A stretch of DNA of 64,000 nucleotides from RGIG4140 sp045638265 (GCA_045638265.1 JAZUBA010000044.1:273004-337003), one strand, 5' to 3'. Shown: positions 1-8,693, numbered from the stretch's first letter. The notes: generated by a model from the letters alone, not told the origin. Program-made: numbers and translations.

Positions 1-229
1 TTTCGCCTTTATTATAAATAATCATACGACCAGATCGCAAATTGAAAAAGATAGGCGCTCTTTCAGGTAACAACAAAATATCACCCTCTTCTGCCGGTAT
101 CAAAACACTGTCTGCTTCCATTTCTGCCACTTGGTATAACGGACAGACTAACCGAACCCGAATTTTTCCGTTTTCTGGGGCTTTTTCAGGCTCCGGTCGT
201 AATGTTTTGATGTTTTCTTTATTAGGCAT
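1..229 (-). CDS. atpC: ATP synthase F1 epsilon subunit (partial, C-terminus off the left edge)
   Basis: About 76 N-terminal residues are visible, starting MPNKENIKTL. A basic leader of about 20 residues is followed by the epsilon N-terminal beta-sandwich pattern: a core 'VCPLYQVAEMEADSVLIPA', then 'EEGDILLLPERAPIFFNLRSG'. This corresponds to the family's 'vtPe...e.....vplp..eG..gilp.H.p....L..G'. In F1, epsilon binds the gamma stalk and the c-ring and limits ATP hydrolysis. The usual 'gH.P' histidine appears as Arg (LPERAP), a mild divergence. The start codon overlaps the 3' end of atpD by 8 bases, so the two are probably translationally coupled. The C-terminal helical hairpin cannot be assessed. 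Confidence 0.85.
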   Translation of the reverse strand, partial: MPNKENIKTLRPEPEKAPENGKIRVRLVCPLYQVAEMEADSVLIPAEEGDILLLPERAPIFFNLRSGRMIIYNKGE

Positions 230-1679
230 TCTTTACTTTTCCCTCTGTTGCTTGAAATTCTTTGGCTTTCTGAACAGCCTCTTCAATTTTACCAATCATA
301 AAGAATGCTTGTTCAGGTAAATCATCATATGTTCCGGCAATAATAGCGGCACATCCCTCAATTGTGTCTTTTAAGTCAACCGTTACCCCTTTCCGTCCCG
401 TAAAGACTTCACCAACGGCAAACGGTTGTGTCAAGAAACGTTGCAATTTTCTGGCACGTGCAACTGTCAACTTATCTTCATCAGACAATTCATCCATGCC
501 CAAAATAGCAATAATATCTTGCAAGGATTTATAAACCTGTAATACACGAACAACTTCGGAGGCAACTTCATAATGACGTTCACCGACCAACTGCGGATCT
601 AACAAACGAGACGTTGAATCCAACGGATCAACAGCAGGATACAACCCTTGTTCTGCAATTTGACGAGATAAAACCGTTGTTGCATCCAAGTGAGAGAATG
701 TTGTTGCCGGAGCCGGGTCCGTCAAGTCATCAGCCGGCACATAAACAGCTTGAATGGAAGTAATTGACCCTTTGCGAGTTGATGTAATCCGTTCTTGCAA
801 AGCACCCATATCCGTTGCCAATGTCGGTTGGTAACCCACCGCAGACGGCATACGTCCCAACAAGGAAGAAACTTCTGAACCGGCCTGTGTAAAACGGAAG
901 ATATTATCAATAAATAACAACACGTCCTGAGCCATATTATCTCTGAAATATTCAGCAACAGTTAAACCGGTTAAAGCAACTCGGGCACGAGCACCAGGTG
1001 CTTCGTTCATTTGACCATATACCAATGCGGCTTTTGATTTGTCGCCTTCTAAATCAATAACACCCGATTCAATCATCTCACGATATAAATCATTACCTTC
1101 ACGAGAACGTTCCCCTACCCCTGTAAAGACAGAGAAACCACCATGCATTTTGGCAATATTGTTAATTAATTCCATAATAATAACGGTTTTACCGACACCT
1201 GCACCCCCAAAAAGACCAATTTTGCCGCCTTTCGGATAAGGACACAACAAGTCAATCACCTTAATACCCGTTTGCAAAATTTCGGTATTCGGAGCCTGTT
1301 CCATAAATGATGGCGGAGCCTTATGAATACCTTCTTTTAAATCGGATTTAATCGGCCCTCTGTTATCCATCGGATCACCTGTTACATTCATAATACGACC
1401 CAAAGTACCTGTACCGACAGGAACGGAAATCGGTTTTCCCGTATTCACAACAATGGCATTTCTTTCTAAGCCATCTGTGTCGGACATTGCCAAACAACGG
1501 GCAATATTGTTCGGTAACAACTGTTCAACTTCCAAGACCAATTTTTTATCGCCGATATGCGTTTCAAGTGCATCATAAATTTTAGGCAAATCTTTTTCAT
1601 CAAAAAGAACATCAACAACCGAACCGGTAACCCGATTGATTTTTCCCTGAACCATAAATTCTTGTTTGTTTTCTGTCAT
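222..1679 (-). CDS. atpD: ATP synthase F1 beta subunit
   Basis: Catalytic subunit of the F1 head that makes ATP from ADP and phosphate. It has 485 residues, normal for the family. Visible features are the N-terminal beta-barrel (QGKINRVTGSVVDVLF), the Walker A loop GGAGVGKT near residue 160, the GERSREGNDLY motif with the catalytic Glu, the Walker B segment DVLLFIDNIFRF, the DELSEED-loop equivalent (DELSDED) and a normal C-terminal helical domain. The ATG lies about 9 bases after GAGG. The gene is 19 bases downstream of atpG and overlaps atpC. No catalytic residue appears altered. Confidence 0.97.
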   Translation of the reverse strand: MTENKQEFMVQGKINRVTGSVVDVLFDEKDLPKIYDALETHIGDKKLVLEVEQLLPNNIARCLAMSDTDGLERNAIVVNTGKPISVPVGTGTLGRIMNVTGDPMDNRGPIKSDLKEGIHKAPPSFMEQAPNTEILQTGIKVIDLLCPYPKGGKIGLFGGAGVGKTVIIMELINNIAKMHGGFSVFTGVGERSREGNDLYREMIESGVIDLEGDKSKAALVYGQMNEAPGARARVALTGLTVAEYFRDNMAQDVLLFIDNIFRFTQAGSEVSSLLGRMPSAVGYQPTLATDMGALQERITSTRKGSITSIQAVYVPADDLTDPAPATTFSHLDATTVLSRQIAEQGLYPAVDPLDSTSRLLDPQLVGERHYEVASEVVRVLQVYKSLQDIIAILGMDELSDEDKLTVARARKLQRFLTQPFAVGEVFTGRKGVTVDLKDTIEGCAAIIAGTYDDLPEQAFFMIGKIEEAVQKAKEFQATEGKVKNA

Positions 1680-1698
1680 TATTCATTTCCTCATTCAT

Positions 1699-2793
1699 TT
1701 ATTGTTGTTGTGCCATTGCACCCGAAACAACTTCGGTAATATCTGTTGTAATTTTTGCCTGACGTGTTCGGCGGAATATTTTTTGCATCATTTTTAACAT
1801 ATCTTCTGCATTTCGTGTTGCATTATCCATTGCCATCAAACGAGCGGCATTATCAGCCACATCCGTTTCCAACAAAACACGATTCACATATGCTGTCATA
1901 TATTGAGGCAATACGTGTTCCAAAATCGCTAAATCTCCACCCTCATAATCATAATTATCAGCAGGTCTGGTAGCCGGTTTTAACAAATCCGCATCCAAAG
2001 CCCCCATAGGTGATAACATACCGACCCCGCCATAAGCTTTTAAGAAAGCCGATTGTTTTAATGAAATTTTTTTCTGCCCCAACGCATCTCGGGAAATATA
2101 GTCTAAATCATTTGTATCAATGATAAACTGCCATGGATTTTCACCCGAAAAGATTTTACTCGGGATTAACTGATCAATAGTCGGACGTTGAGAAACAACC
2201 GTTCTGAACTGATTATAAACAAATAGACAGACATCAAATTTATCAGCATTGAAAGCTTCAATCAAATCAATAGATAAGCGTTCGGCATCTAAATACGATT
2301 CATTTTTGCTTGACATTTTACGTTTAAGTGTAATAACACGAATTGTTTTATCTTCGGCATAAATTCGCTTTAAAATTTCGGCACCTTTCGTACCAAAACT
2401 CAAAAGCGTAATTTTTTTATTCTCTTTCTTTAAATAGGTTACCAATTCTTGTGTTTTTTTCACAACCTGCACATTGGAAGAACCACTTAAACCATCATCA
2501 GACGTAATAGCAACAACAATGTAATGATTATCCTTACCGTTTCCCTTCAACAATGGGGGTAAAGGTAACACTTCATCACTGCCTTCCCACATTAAATTAT
2601 CTTGTCTTAATGTTGCACTGCGAATCAAACGACGAATCATTCGATTCATTTCATCCATATACGGAGTCGTTTTCAAAAATGCTTCCTGTAATTTGCGTAA
2701 GCGGGAAACAGCGACCACTTTCATGGAAGATGTAACCTGATGTGTGGATTTAATTGTTTTTATCCGTTCGGATATTTTTTTTAACGAACTCAT
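1699..2793 (-). CDS. atpG: ATP synthase F1 gamma subunit, enlarged
   Basis: Rotor stalk of F1. The N-terminal helix (SSLKKISERIKTIKSTHQVT) and C-terminal helix (AARLMAMDNATRNAEDML, then TRQAKITTDITEVVSGA) are conserved. The length of 364 residues is about 75 more than the usual 285-290. Most of the excess lies between 'RPTIDQLIP' (near residue 210) and 'YDYEGGDLAILEHVLPQYM' (near residue 280), in the Rossmann-like domain. A smaller insertion follows 'RQDNLMWEG'. The usual TSDRGLCGG is TSDDGLSGS here. The ATG overlaps the alpha stop codon (ATGA). The insertion site matches that of the chloroplast/cyanobacterial regulatory insert, but this one has no cysteines. Confidence 0.95.
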   Translation of the reverse strand: MSSLKKISERIKTIKSTHQVTSSMKVVAVSRLRKLQEAFLKTTPYMDEMNRMIRRLIRSATLRQDNLMWEGSDEVLPLPPLLKGNGKDNHYIVVAITSDDGLSGSSNVQVVKKTQELVTYLKKENKKITLLSFGTKGAEILKRIYAEDKTIRVITLKRKMSSKNESYLDAERLSIDLIEAFNADKFDVCLFVYNQFRTVVSQRPTIDQLIPSKIFSGENPWQFIIDTNDLDYISRDALGQKKISLKQSAFLKAYGGVGMLSPMGALDADLLKPATRPADNYDYEGGDLAILEHVLPQYMTAYVNRVLLETDVADNAARLMAMDNATRNAEDMLKMMQKIFRRTRQAKITTDITEVVSGAMAQQQ

Positions 2794-4607
2794 TTATTCG
2801 CACTTTCAGCCATTTCTTCTACCAACAAAGCTAAAACGGCATTTAATTTTTCTTTTGTTTCATCCGTTAATTCACGTGTTCGTGTGATATTTTCCAAAAT
2901 TTCAGGATAGTCTTCTGCCACTTTTTTCTGCAAACTTTGTTCAAACAAAGCAACTTTATCCAACGCAATTTCGTCTAAATGACCATTCACACCGGCATAA
3001 ATAGAAACAACTTCCTGAGCCATTGAATACGGACGATATTGTTTTTGCTTCATAATTTCAGTCAATCTGGCTCCACGATTCAACAATGATTGTGTTGCCG
3101 GATCCAAATCAGAAGCAAATTGCGAGAAAGACATCACTTCACGATATTGTGCCAAATCCAATTTCAATGAACCGGCCACTTTTTTCATAGCCTTACTTTG
3201 AGCCGCTGAACCGACACGACTGACAGACAAACCAACATTAATAGCCGGTCGAACACCTTGATGGAACAAATTTGTTTCCAAGAAAATCTGACCATCCGTA
3301 ATAGAAATAACGTTTGTCGGAATATAGGCTGATACATCACCTTCCTGCGTTTCAATAACAGGTAAAGCCGTTAACGAACCACCACCGTTTTCAGCACTTA
3401 ATTGAGCTGCACGTTCCAATAATTTAGAATGCAAATAGAAAACATCCCCAGGATAAGCCTCACGACCTGCCGGACGTTTCAACAACAAGGACATTTCACG
3501 ATAAGCAACGGCATGTTTTGATAAATCGTCATAGAATACAATGGCGTTCATACCATTATCACGGAAATATTCACCAATCGTACAACCGGCATAAGGTGCT
3601 AAATATTGCATAGCGGCACTATCGGCAGCTGTTGCCGAAACAATAACGGTATAATCCATAGCTCCATGCTGTTCTAACACACGCATAATATCCCGTACGG
3701 TAGATTGTTTTTGACCGATAGCAACATAAACACAGAATAATTTGTCCTTATCAGGCAAAGTTGCATTCATTTCTTTTTGGCTTAAAATTGTGTCAATAAT
3801 AATGGCCGTTTTACCTGTTTGACGATCGCCAATAATTAATTCACGTTGTCCCCGTCCAATCGGAACCAATGCATCAATACCTTTAATCCCTGTTTGAATA
3901 GGAACATTAACAGGAGAACGGGCAATAATCCCCGGAGCTGGTGCATTTACGGGATTATGAGGCAATTCAGCAAAACCAAACTTTCCGTCTAATGGTTCAC
4001 CCAACGGATTAACAACTCGTCCCAACAATTCCATGCCGACTGGAACAGTATTCATCATACCAGTCCGTTTTACCGTTTCTCTTTCACGAATGTTTTGTGC
4101 ATTGTTAAAAATAACGACATCAACCGAATCCGGATTCAAGTTCAAAGCCATCCCTTGTGCACCCGATTCAAATTCAACACGTTCACCGGAGGCAATGGAT
4201 TTTAAGCCTTCCACTTTGGCAACTCCGTCTGAAACAGACAAAACAACACCTACTTCCGAAATAACCGTTTCTTCTTTAAAATTGTTCACTTCCTGTGTAA
4301 AGAAATCGGCAATACGGGTCATATCAATCGCCGAAGATACTTTTTGTTCAATTTCTTTTTCAAAAGATTTCAACTGACCTTTAACAGACGCATCAATCAA
4401 CAAAGAATCTACCTTTAACGACAAACCGCCTAAAAGGCTGGGATTAACTTTAACCTGTAAAATAAAATTATCGGAATTAAGCACTTTTTGCAAACGTTTA
4501 CGCAAACCATCCAACTGTTTTTCCGTCAAGGCAACAGCTGATTCCACTTCAACATGTTTGGGAGCATTAATGGTAAATAATGTTTCTGTTTGAGTTTCTC
4601 TTGTCAT
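2790..4607 (-). CDS. atpA: ATP synthase F1 alpha subunit with N-terminal delta-subunit (OSCP) C-terminal domain
   Basis: The 605 residues read as two parts. Residues about 16-90 match the C-terminal domain of the delta subunit: 'VESAVALTEKQLDGLRKRL', then 'VNPSLLGGLSLKV' and 'LLIDASVKGQLKSF', equivalent to the family's 'vDpsLiGGl.v.ig..viD.Svr.kL'. From about residue 93 the rest is a complete alpha subunit of roughly 513 residues, the usual length. It shows GVVLSVSDGVAKV, Walker A GDRQTGKT near residue 262, YVAIGQKQSTV and the alpha C-terminal domain. The six-helix N-terminal domain of delta is absent, and no separate atpH lies upstream. The reading frame is continuous with one ATG after AAGGATG. 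It is first in an operon with atpG, atpD and atpC. The alpha identity is certain; the fusion is read from motifs. Confidence 0.95.
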   Translation of the reverse strand: MTRETQTETLFTINAPKHVEVESAVALTEKQLDGLRKRLQKVLNSDNFILQVKVNPSLLGGLSLKVDSLLIDASVKGQLKSFEKEIEQKVSSAIDMTRIADFFTQEVNNFKEETVISEVGVVLSVSDGVAKVEGLKSIASGERVEFESGAQGMALNLNPDSVDVVIFNNAQNIRERETVKRTGMMNTVPVGMELLGRVVNPLGEPLDGKFGFAELPHNPVNAPAPGIIARSPVNVPIQTGIKGIDALVPIGRGQRELIIGDRQTGKTAIIIDTILSQKEMNATLPDKDKLFCVYVAIGQKQSTVRDIMRVLEQHGAMDYTVIVSATAADSAAMQYLAPYAGCTIGEYFRDNGMNAIVFYDDLSKHAVAYREMSLLLKRPAGREAYPGDVFYLHSKLLERAAQLSAENGGGSLTALPVIETQEGDVSAYIPTNVISITDGQIFLETNLFHQGVRPAINVGLSVSRVGSAAQSKAMKKVAGSLKLDLAQYREVMSFSQFASDLDPATQSLLNRGARLTEIMKQKQYRPYSMAQEVVSIYAGVNGHLDEIALDKVALFEQSLQKKVAEDYPEILENITRTRELTDETKEKLNAVLALLVEEMAESANK

Positions 4608-4730
4608 CGTATCATCCTTTTAAAAAAATAATTACTTTTCTTTACCATACTCTGCTCTCATTTGCAAGATTTTTCTTTATGATTTCTGATTTATATATCA
4701 AAACAAAAAAGTAACCGATAACATTTATTT

Positions 4731-4769
4731 TCAATTAAAAACGGCATCTGCCGAAACAAATGCCGTTTT
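4731..4769 (-). terminator. Rho-independent terminator of the 4783-5106 gene
   Basis: A 10-bp inverted repeat (AAAACGGCAT / ATGCCGTTTT) with a 12-base loop lies just past the stop codon of the minus-strand gene. On that strand it is followed by a short T-run. The rest of 4608-4782, upstream of the ATP synthase operon, should hold the operon promoter, but no convincing -35/-10 pair was found. Confidence 0.75.
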
Positions 4770-4782
4770 CATTTAGAACATA

Positions 4783-5106
4783 TTAAAATTTATTTAAGTC
4801 TGTTCCGCCACTGCGTGTTTTCTGATCTAACGTTGAATTATAACGTTGATACGGATCAATACCATCTGTTCGTTCAGAAGCTTCATTTAAATGATGATCG
4901 GCAACACGTTTCATACTGTTTGCCGTTTTGGACAAACTTTGTGAAAATGAAAACGTTCCACTTTTTAAAGCTGTAGCTCTGTCAGCAATTGTACGATATG
5001 TTTCTGTCGGATTCATACCCAGCAAAATCCAAACTAAAACAAAGAAAGCAATTGTACGAACAACCAACCAAACAATGGCTTTAGAAATATTTTTTAATGA
5101 AAACAT
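4783..5106 (-). CDS. Small membrane-anchored protein of unknown function
   Basis: 107 residues, family not recognised. One hydrophobic segment (about residues 10-31, IVWLVVRTIAFFVLVWILLG) anchors it, probably in the inner membrane. After it comes a polar, Ser/Thr- and charge-rich tail of about 75 residues with helical character and no cysteines. An AAGGAAAA ribosome site precedes the ATG, and a clear terminator follows the gene, so it appears to be its own transcription unit. It sits at the position where atpH might be expected, but nothing in it resembles delta. Confidence 0.7.
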   Translation of the reverse strand: MFSLKNISKAIVWLVVRTIAFFVLVWILLGMNPTETYRTIADRATALKSGTFSFSQSLSKTANSMKRVADHHLNEASERTDGIDPYQRYNSTLDQKTRSGGTDLNKF

Positions 5107-5178
5107 TTATTTTTCCTTTCTTTTATGTTACATATAAACAAAGCAAGTGTATTTTATATCAAAAGGAAATAAGAATCA

Positions 5179-5856
5179 ATGGAAAAAATCAAAATCGGGA
5201 ACTATTTTATCACTTTTAGACGAAAAAAGGGATTAAAAAGCATTCGTTTGCGATTGGATAAAAACGGTGAATTTATTTTAACCGCCCCATATTTATGCTT
5301 AAAATCAACGGCACTCAATTTTGCAAAAAATAACATAGAATGGATGACGAAACAACAAAATAATTATGTACCACAAAAGCAATTTAAAAATGGTGATTGT
5401 ATTATCTTACTTGGCAACTCTTATACCATTACGCATAATCCCGAACATAAATCAGGTGTTCAACTGATAGACAACACATTAATTGTCGGTGGAGAAGTGG
5501 AATTTATACATCGTCGTATTACTGATTTTGCAAAAAAACAATTATATAATTACATTCAAAATAAATCCCTTCAAATGGCAGACACCCTCGGCACAAAACC
5601 ACGAAAAATCACATTAAGAAACACATCCTCCCGATGGGGCAGTTGTTCCTCTTTAAAAGATTTAAATTTTTGTTGGAAATTAGCTTTTGCTCCCTTATTT
5701 GTCATTGATTATATTGTTGCACATGAGGTTTCACATTTAATTGAAATGAATCATGGTGAAAATTTTTGGAAAACGGTTGCCAAATTAAACGTAGAACAGG
5801 CAGAAGCACAAATATGGCTTCGCAAAAACGGTAAAGACTTACAAGCCATCTTGTAA
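5179..5856 (+). CDS. YgjP/WLM-type zinc metallopeptidase (M48-like, DUF45)
   Basis: 225 residues with the family signature: 'RWGSCSS', then 'LNFCWKLAFAP', then the zinc site HEVSH near residue 182, and 'EMNHGENFW' carrying the further ligand region. The N-terminal half is the beta-rich 'KSIRLRLDKNGEFILTAP' segment typical of YgjP proteins. There is no signal peptide, so it is presumably cytoplasmic. Physiological substrates of this family are poorly defined; relatives include accessory proteins of type I restriction loci, but no restriction genes are nearby. The ATG follows AAGGAAATAAG. Confidence 0.88.
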   Translation: MEKIKIGNYFITFRRKKGLKSIRLRLDKNGEFILTAPYLCLKSTALNFAKNNIEWMTKQQNNYVPQKQFKNGDCIILLGNSYTITHNPEHKSGVQLIDNTLIVGGEVEFIHRRITDFAKKQLYNYIQNKSLQMADTLGTKPRKITLRNTSSRWGSCSSLKDLNFCWKLAFAPLFVIDYIVAHEVSHLIEMNHGENFWKTVAKLNVEQAEAQIWLRKNGKDLQAIL

Positions 5857-5978
5857 ACATACAACAAACTTTTGTAAAAATTATCTTTCGCTATACCTAT
5901 CAAAAGAAACAGAAACTTGCTTTGTTTTTCTGAATTTATCTTTTTTTTCGTTATTTTTAAAAAGAGAAAAAACAATTC

Positions 5979-6007
5979 TTGACGAAAGAATACATTTTTT
6001 TTATTAT
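5979..6007 (+). promoter_or_regulatory. Sigma70-like promoter of a small secreted-peptide gene
   Basis: TTGACG, a 17-base spacer and TATTAT (-35 at 5979-5984, -10 at 6002-6007), ending about 22 bases before an ATG with a strong AAGGAGA ribosome site. The spacing and both hexamers are close to consensus. Confidence 0.65.
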
Positions 6008-6029
6008 TTTATTACAAGGAGAATAAAAA

Positions 6030-6164
6030 ATGAAAATATTTATCAAACTTTTACTTATCAGTACAGTATTCAGTGTTTTTGGTATGTGTCGTTACAGCAT
6101 TCCTGTTTCAGCAAAACAGACCGAATCGTTCAATTCGGTCTGCATTAATGAAATCCCCCATTAA
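6030..6164 (+). CDS. Small putative secreted peptide (44 aa)
   Basis: 44 codons beginning MKIFIKLLLISTVFSVFG, a plausible signal peptide with a basic start and hydrophobic core. A likely cleavage region ends at VSA, leaving a polar tail of about 16 residues. Support comes from the near-consensus promoter at 5979-6007 and the AAGGAGAATAAAAAATG translation start, the same style as the secreted-protein gene at 39799. It ends two bases before the stop of the convergent gene, and its last third contains that gene's terminator-like hairpin. It is not a recognised family. It may be a genuine short secreted peptide or the remnant of a longer gene. Confidence 0.45.
   Translation: MKIFIKLLLISTVFSVFGMCRYSIPVSAKQTESFNSVCINEIPH
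6112..6141 (-). terminator. Terminator-like hairpin downstream of the GT-C-like gene
   Basis: A 9-bp inverted repeat (AGACCGAAT / ATTCGGTCT, six-base loop). On the minus strand it is followed by GTTTTGC, a weak T-run. It lies just past the stop of the minus-strand gene and inside the small plus-strand ORF. Confidence 0.5.
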
Positions 6165-6165
6165 C

Positions 6166-8265
6166 TTATTGTTTTATCGCTTTCATATTCTTTTTAACAA
6201 TTCCCTTTACCTTTGGCTTTGGAGACTTGTTAGGATCTACACCACCTTGTACCTGCGGTTGAACATTTGCCTGTGGCTGTTGTTGAACCGGTGGATTATT
6301 CATCTGTGAAGTCGTTGTTTCAATAACCGGCTTAACAGTTGTAACCACTTCAATTTTTGGTTTTTCCATAATTTGATGATAACGTCCATCTTGTTCCTTT
6401 TTAAAGTATTCTTCGCCATATTTATCCCAACGAATCATCAAATAAGTATCATCCAAATGCAGAATTGTTGCATAATCGGTAAATTCGTTATTGACATTTC
6501 TAAACACACGATATTCTGACATCTGGACAATATTATCTGACCAATATCTATGTGTTACAGGGATGTTTACCTGATTAAACGATTTGGTTACTTGTGCCAA
6601 TTCTTCATCGTATTCTAAAATTTTAAATCCATCAATGGTTTTAATTTTTGATTTTAATTTGGCAACCGCCGGATTTAATTTTGCGGTGTCATCAATACGT
6701 TTCATCAATTCGGAATCTATTAAATAAAAATATTCTTTTCTCAAAACATAGCCGGACAAAATCGCTTCACGTGCTTCATTGACCAATTTATGTGTTTTTT
6801 GAGATGGTCTGTTCAAGAAACCGTAATTAACGTTTTTCTTATGACGAATTGCCCAACGCCACATATCCCGATAATTATCGTTGTGAGCAAAAATAAAGAC
6901 ATTTTGATACATTTTATCCAATCTGTCCCATTCAGCAGATACAAACGGTTCACTCGGTGTATACGGCTTCATGACAAAATCTGATTTTGCCCGATATGTC
7001 GGATATAAATCCCAAATTTGAACAAATAACAAAGCCGGCAAAATCAAATACGCCCCTCTTGGGAATGTTTTAACGCAACGAGACAAAAGGAAAATTGCCA
7101 ATAAATACCAAATTGGCCAAAAGAATCGTCCGGAATAACGGAAGACACTACCCAACCAATTAATGATTTCACCGGGCTTGTAATCTAACACAACTGCTGT
7201 TCCTAATTTCACTTGTGATGACAAAGCAAAAACAAAGAAACCTAACAGTAACAAGGCAATTAAAGCATTTTTCTTTAAATTTTCTCTTTTAAACAAATCT
7301 TTGACTTGTGGAAATAACATCAACAACAAAATAATCAATCCGAAACCAAAATAATTATCGGCATCAAAATCAGCTTTTGGCGTAATAGAAGTAAATATAC
7401 GGGATTGGCTCCATATCGGATTAAATAAAGCTGTCAAATTCAAGCCTAATCCACGCCATCCGCCACTTGTCAAGACTTGCTCTGTTGTTAACATACCCAA
7501 CAAATAAAACCAACAACCAAACACACCACCCAAAGAAACAACACCTATCAGAACAGGCAACCAAGATACATCTTTATCTATCAACAATTTCTTCAAAATC
7601 AAGACGGCAAAAAAGCCTCCAACCATCGGTAAAAAGTACGGACAGGTTAATGTTGCCAATGTAATCAAAACGCCCATAGCAATCCATGTTTTTGTCGTTA
7701 ATTTATTCTCTATCCACAAATAAATTGCCCACAACAAAATAAAATGACACATGAGATTGATATGAACAAACACACGCATCATCATAATCGGTGCCGAAAC
7801 CAAAAATAACGAAGCAACCGCGATTAAGAACTTATTTTTAATAAATTTTCTGAATATTAACACAGAAAAAACAGATTGCAAAATATAACAAATCAACATC
7901 CAAACACCGACAAACTGCACATCAGCCGGCAAACCAAAGAATTTGTGAAAAACTTTAAAAATCAAAGAAAGCATCGGACTGCCATCCGTCCCATGAACGG
8001 AAATACCATATGGAAACGCCAAATTTTGGTGGGCAAACAACGGCCAACGCCATTCATCCATCCGATAAAACACACTGCCTAAATACGAAACGGTAAAATC
8101 ACCACCACCAACAACGAATGATGTATTATAAACATTTAAAACAGTAAAACCAAACAAATAAAAAAACGCAATTAACGTCAATAATAACGAGGCAATCATA
8201 TCAAATTGACGAACATACCATTTATTTGGGTTTAATAATTGAGCTGTATCCAATGTAATTTTCAT
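6166..8265 (-). CDS. Polytopic membrane protein, GT-C glycosyltransferase-like (DUF6311-type)
   Basis: 699 residues. About eleven hydrophobic segments fill residues 25-430, followed by a soluble domain (about 440-640) and a Pro/Gln-rich tail. After the first membrane helix comes 'FVVGGGDFTVSYLGSVFY', an acidic first-loop motif of the kind GT-C enzymes use to bind lipid-linked sugar donors. 'GISVHGTDGSPMLSLIF' follows. The family is known for transfer of sugars on the outer face of the inner membrane, but donor and acceptor cannot be told from sequence. No other polysaccharide gene is adjacent. The ATG follows AAAGGATAAG. Confidence 0.7.
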   Translation of the reverse strand: MKITLDTAQLLNPNKWYVRQFDMIASLLLTLIAFFYLFGFTVLNVYNTSFVVGGGDFTVSYLGSVFYRMDEWRWPLFAHQNLAFPYGISVHGTDGSPMLSLIFKVFHKFFGLPADVQFVGVWMLICYILQSVFSVLIFRKFIKNKFLIAVASLFLVSAPIMMMRVFVHINLMCHFILLWAIYLWIENKLTTKTWIAMGVLITLATLTCPYFLPMVGGFFAVLILKKLLIDKDVSWLPVLIGVVSLGGVFGCWFYLLGMLTTEQVLTSGGWRGLGLNLTALFNPIWSQSRIFTSITPKADFDADNYFGFGLIILLLMLFPQVKDLFKRENLKKNALIALLLLGFFVFALSSQVKLGTAVVLDYKPGEIINWLGSVFRYSGRFFWPIWYLLAIFLLSRCVKTFPRGAYLILPALLFVQIWDLYPTYRAKSDFVMKPYTPSEPFVSAEWDRLDKMYQNVFIFAHNDNYRDMWRWAIRHKKNVNYGFLNRPSQKTHKLVNEAREAILSGYVLRKEYFYLIDSELMKRIDDTAKLNPAVAKLKSKIKTIDGFKILEYDEELAQVTKSFNQVNIPVTHRYWSDNIVQMSEYRVFRNVNNEFTDYATILHLDDTYLMIRWDKYGEEYFKKEQDGRYHQIMEKPKIEVVTTVKPVIETTTSQMNNPPVQQQPQANVQPQVQGGVDPNKSPKPKVKGIVKKNMKAIKQ

Positions 8266-8396
8266 TTACTTATCCTTTGCTTATTTAAAATATGTTCTTT
8301 TTATGCTATTTTTTAAAAAAAGTAAATAGAAAATATGTTTTTTCAAAAAAATATATCATTACTCTGTTTCAAAAGATGAATTAAATAACAAAAAAA

Positions 8397-8423
8397 AACG
8401 CTGTTTCCAACAGAAACAACGTT
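8397..8423 (-). terminator. Rho-independent terminator of the ferredoxin gene
   Basis: An 11-bp stem with one G-U pair and a five-base loop, flanked by long A and T runs on both sides. It lies about 30 bases beyond the stop codon of the minus-strand ferredoxin gene and could work in both directions. Confidence 0.85.
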
Positions 8424-8456
8424 TTTTTTAATTCAGCAATATAAATTACATATATG

Positions 8457-8693
8457 TTATGCTTTTGGCCATTCAGCAGATTTTTCTGCATTGAATTGAA
8501 TCCATTTTGCATCAGCTTCGTCAGATGACGTAATAGCACCTTGCGGACATTCTGAAATACAAACACCGCATTCAATACAATCATCCGGATTGACAACGAC
8601 TTGTGTTTCACCTTCATGAAAAGCACCGACCGGACAAACTTCAACACAACATTTACATAAAATACATTTATCACCGTTTACGACTGATGGCAT
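8457..8693 (-). CDS. 2[4Fe-4S] ferredoxin
   Basis: 78 residues from MPSVVNGDKC. Two classic cluster motifs are present: CILCKCCVEVCP and CIECGVCISECP, each CxxCxxCxxxCP. The protein is therefore a bacterial-type low-potential electron carrier with two [4Fe-4S] clusters, soluble in the cytoplasm. The start at 8693 is chosen because AAGGAGG lies 7-8 bases upstream; a longer in-frame reading from 8738 would add a hydrophobic leader with no ribosome site. Its partner oxidoreductase is not in the window. The gene has its own terminator, and a ferredoxin of this type suits fermentative or low-oxygen metabolism. Confidence 0.95.
   Translation of the reverse strand: MPSVVNGDKCILCKCCVEVCPVGAFHEGETQVVVNPDDCIECGVCISECPQGAITSSDEADAKWIQFNAEKSAEWPKA

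Noticed and set aside
1699..2793. Frameshift or assembly error as the cause of the long gamma subunit
   Set aside because: The frame is continuous, the insert has the same codon style as its neighbours, and both ends fit the family.
4033..4377. Antisense frame of 114 codons in atpA
   Set aside because: No ribosome site or promoter, and the coding strand is certain; a by-product of codon bias.
4783..5106. Candidate missing delta subunit (atpH) upstream of atpA
   Set aside because: It is 107 residues with a membrane helix and no delta motif, and is separated from atpA by a terminator.
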